From Caulobacteraceae bacterium (lineage in GTDB: Bacteria; Pseudomonadota; Alphaproteobacteria; Caulobacterales; Caulobacteraceae): DNA of 35,025 bases. Below the pieces are notes generated by a model, which was not told the origin of the DNA, did not search any database, and saw nothing but the letters and a program-made list of their open reading frames with translations. This document shows, one piece after another, positions 33,672 to 35,025 of this stretch (its first letter is position 1; the number at the start of each line of letters is the position of its first letter). Where the stretch lies: assembly GCA_947441065.1 (NCBI GenBank), contig CANESI010000031.1, positions 1-35,025 on the forward strand, in the 5' to 3' direction. Made by a program: the position numbers and the translations under genes.

Positions 33672-34447
33672 TCGCAATTGACCCCACCGATCGCGGTCTC
33701 CTTCTGGGCGATGGTCTTTTCGAGACGCTTCTGGCCCTAGACGGCAAGGTTCAGAGGCCCTTGGTCCATCTGGCCCGCATGGGGCTAGGCTGCGCCGCCC
33801 TTGGACTGCCCGCGCCTGATCAGGATGAGGCCATGAAGGTGATGGCCGATGCGCTTTCCACGTCGGGTTTGACCCATGGGCGAGCGGCGGTGCGGCTCAA
33901 CTGGACGGCAGGCAGCGGTGGTCGTGGCCTGAACAGGCCGCTGACCCTTGAGCCTCGTCTGTGGGCGACCGCGGCGGTTAGTCTAAAACCAGACCATCCT
34001 GCACGGCTCATGCTCGCCAGCGTGCGCCGCAACGCCACCTCGGTCACGGCTCATCACAAGACCCTCGCCTATCTGGACAATGTCATGGCGCGTCGAGAGG
34101 CGCTCGCGGTCGGTGCCGACGAGGCGGTCATGCTCAATCACGATGGCGATCTGGCCTGCGCCGCCGCTTCCAACCTGTTCTGGATAGAAGGCACGCAGCT
34201 TCTTACCCCCGACCTCTCCTGCGGTGTCTTGGCAGGAACAGAGCGGGCGCGGGTCCTTGCGGCAGCGGCTGAGGCGGGGATTGAGGCGCGCCCTGTTCAG
34301 GCTTCCGCTGAGGCATTGCAGAGGGCCGACGGCATCTTCCTGACCAACAGTTTGAATGGGCTTTGGCCGGTGAGCCATTGGCAGGGCGCCGCTGTGAAGA
34401 CGAGCCCGGATACCCTTAGGATCATGACGGTCTTGGGCGGTCCTTAA
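33668..34447 (+). CDS. pabC: Aminodeoxychorismate lyase (fold-type IV PLP enzyme)
   Basis: The 259-residue protein belongs to the branched-chain aminotransferase/aminodeoxychorismate lyase fold. RGLLLGDGLFETLLA is at the N-terminus and the PLP lysine is K131 in HHKTLAYLDNV. The conserved block before the strand ASNLFWIEG has cysteine (C164) at the position that is glutamate in most relatives (E-x4-N pattern), where the Glu contacts the pyridine nitrogen. The enzyme makes 4-aminobenzoate and pyruvate. Overlap with pabB by 4 bp supports the assignment over a transaminase. Its stop (34445-34447) overlaps the stop of the convergent cyclophilin gene (TTAA). Confidence 0.88.
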   Translation: MIAIDPTDRGLLLGDGLFETLLALDGKVQRPLVHLARMGLGCAALGLPAPDQDEAMKVMADALSTSGLTHGRAAVRLNWTAGSGGRGLNRPLTLEPRLWATAAVSLKPDHPARLMLASVRRNATSVTAHHKTLAYLDNVMARREALAVGADEAVMLNHDGDLACAAASNLFWIEGTQLLTPDLSCGVLAGTERARVLAAAAEAGIEARPVQASAEALQRADGIFLTNSLNGLWPVSHWQGAAVKTSPDTLRIMTVLGGP

Positions 34448-35025
34448 GGGCTGACCCGAACCGGCACCTCAATATCGCAGACCGAAAAGTCAGCCCCCTT
34501 GGCCAAGCGGGCCTTGTTGATCAGTCTTGTCCAGATCGGGCTACCTGGCGTCGGCAAGCTAATGCGGCGTTGCTGGGCCTTAGGCAGGTCGGCCATGAGG
34601 CGCACCGTCTCCATCCTATCCGGGTCCTGAACCGGTTCGCCGGTCTTGAGTGCCCGCACGACTGAGAGCCCCACCACCACCCGGCCCCAGACCGTGTAGC
34701 GCTTGTCGAGCGCCGGATAGGCTTGGCGCATCAGGAAGAACTCGCTGTTGGCGCTGTTTTCCTTGTCATTGCGTCCGGCCCCGACCACGCCGGGGCAATA
34801 GAGGCCCCAGGCCGAAGCCTTGCGATCACCGGTCCATGCCATCACCCGGTTCGGCTGGGTCTGGACGGGAACAGAGCCCATAAGGCCCAGCACCGCGCCG
34901 GTCGGCTGGGCGGCAATGACGAGAGGCTGATCGGCGCTGCGGCGGAAGGTGAACTCCGCCTTGAGGTCGGGATAGGCCGAGCGGCCATCATCCTGATTGG
35001 TCGGATCACCGGTCTGGGCCATGAA
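34444..35025 (-). CDS. Cyclophilin-type peptidyl-prolyl isomerase (5' part cut by window edge)
   Basis: The minus-strand frame runs past the window end. The first visible methionine, at 35022, is internal: the codon before it is Phe, giving FMAQTGDPTNQDDG, the well-known cyclophilin segment GFMAQ-GDP that lies about 60 residues into the domain. Later conserved pieces are NSEFFLMRQAYPALDKRYTVWGRVVVGLSVVRAL. The frame ends with a 50-residue non-cyclophilin tail. Cyclophilins accelerate cis-trans proline isomerisation. A signal peptide, if any, lies outside the window, so location is unknown. The active-site arginine is also upstream of the edge. Confidence 0.9.
   Translation of the reverse strand, partial: FMAQTGDPTNQDDGRSAYPDLKAEFTFRRSADQPLVIAAQPTGAVLGLMGSVPVQTQPNRVMAWTGDRKASAWGLYCPGVVGAGRNDKENSANSEFFLMRQAYPALDKRYTVWGRVVVGLSVVRALKTGEPVQDPDRMETVRLMADLPKAQQRRISLPTPGSPIWTRLINKARLAKGADFSVCDIEVPVRVSP

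Overview
The window looks like a chromosomal core segment of an alphaproteobacterium, most likely of the Caulobacterales or a close relative. The evidence is composite: GC-rich coding sequence, the 41-residue alphaproteobacterial form of ribosomal protein L36, an S16 with a long Ala/Glu tail, a RegB-type redox kinase next to SenC, a ffh-rpsP-rimM-trmD-rplS-leuCDB gene order, and a cluster of GANTC sites (CcrM methylation motif) in front of nrdA. The genus cannot be named from sequence alone.

Layout. 1-4.9 kb: a truncated motA (-), an MFS exporter (+), an MltB-type lytic transglycosylase (-), rpmJ, a HAD phosphatase and a DUF3833 lipoprotein. 4.9-14.6 kb: the SRP/ribosome/tRNA-modification block (ffh, rpsP, rimM, then trmD, rplS) followed by leuC-leuD-leuB. 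Between rimM and trmD about 2.5 kb is interposed: three colinear 93-bp palindromic repeats, a small GIY-YIG nuclease gene tightly bracketed by two of them, tesB and an unknown lipoprotein. 14.6-21.6 kb: a RegB-like kinase divergent from a SenC/SCO1 copper chaperone, an intracellular polyhydroxyalkanoate depolymerase, a YgjP-like metalloprotease, a bifunctional class A PBP and a small lipoprotein. 21.6-27.8 kb: a nucleotide block with nrdA, a possible beta-barrel protein gene, nrdB and amn (AMP nucleosidase), with regulatory DNA rich in GANTC sites and a perfect DnaA box. 27.8-35 kb: an alpha/beta hydrolase, a tyrosine phosphatase, a class V aminotransferase, an UMF1/Atg22-like MFS transporter, pabB-pabC (folate precursor pABA) and a truncated cyclophilin.

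The genes form several functional units: translation and protein targeting, leucine synthesis, redox and copper handling for respiration, dNTP supply with AMP breakdown, and pABA synthesis. No tRNA, rRNA, CRISPR array, insertion sequence or prophage gene was seen.

The most unusual items are: (1) the GIY-YIG gene with its 93-bp repeats, which resembles a nuclease/repeat partnership; (2) an 11-bp perfect hairpin holding the amn start codon; (3) a multi-tier stem-loop in front of the second MFS gene; (4) three convergent gene pairs whose stop codons overlap; (5) replication-linked motifs in front of nrdA and nrdB. All functional readings of these are inference from the raw sequence.
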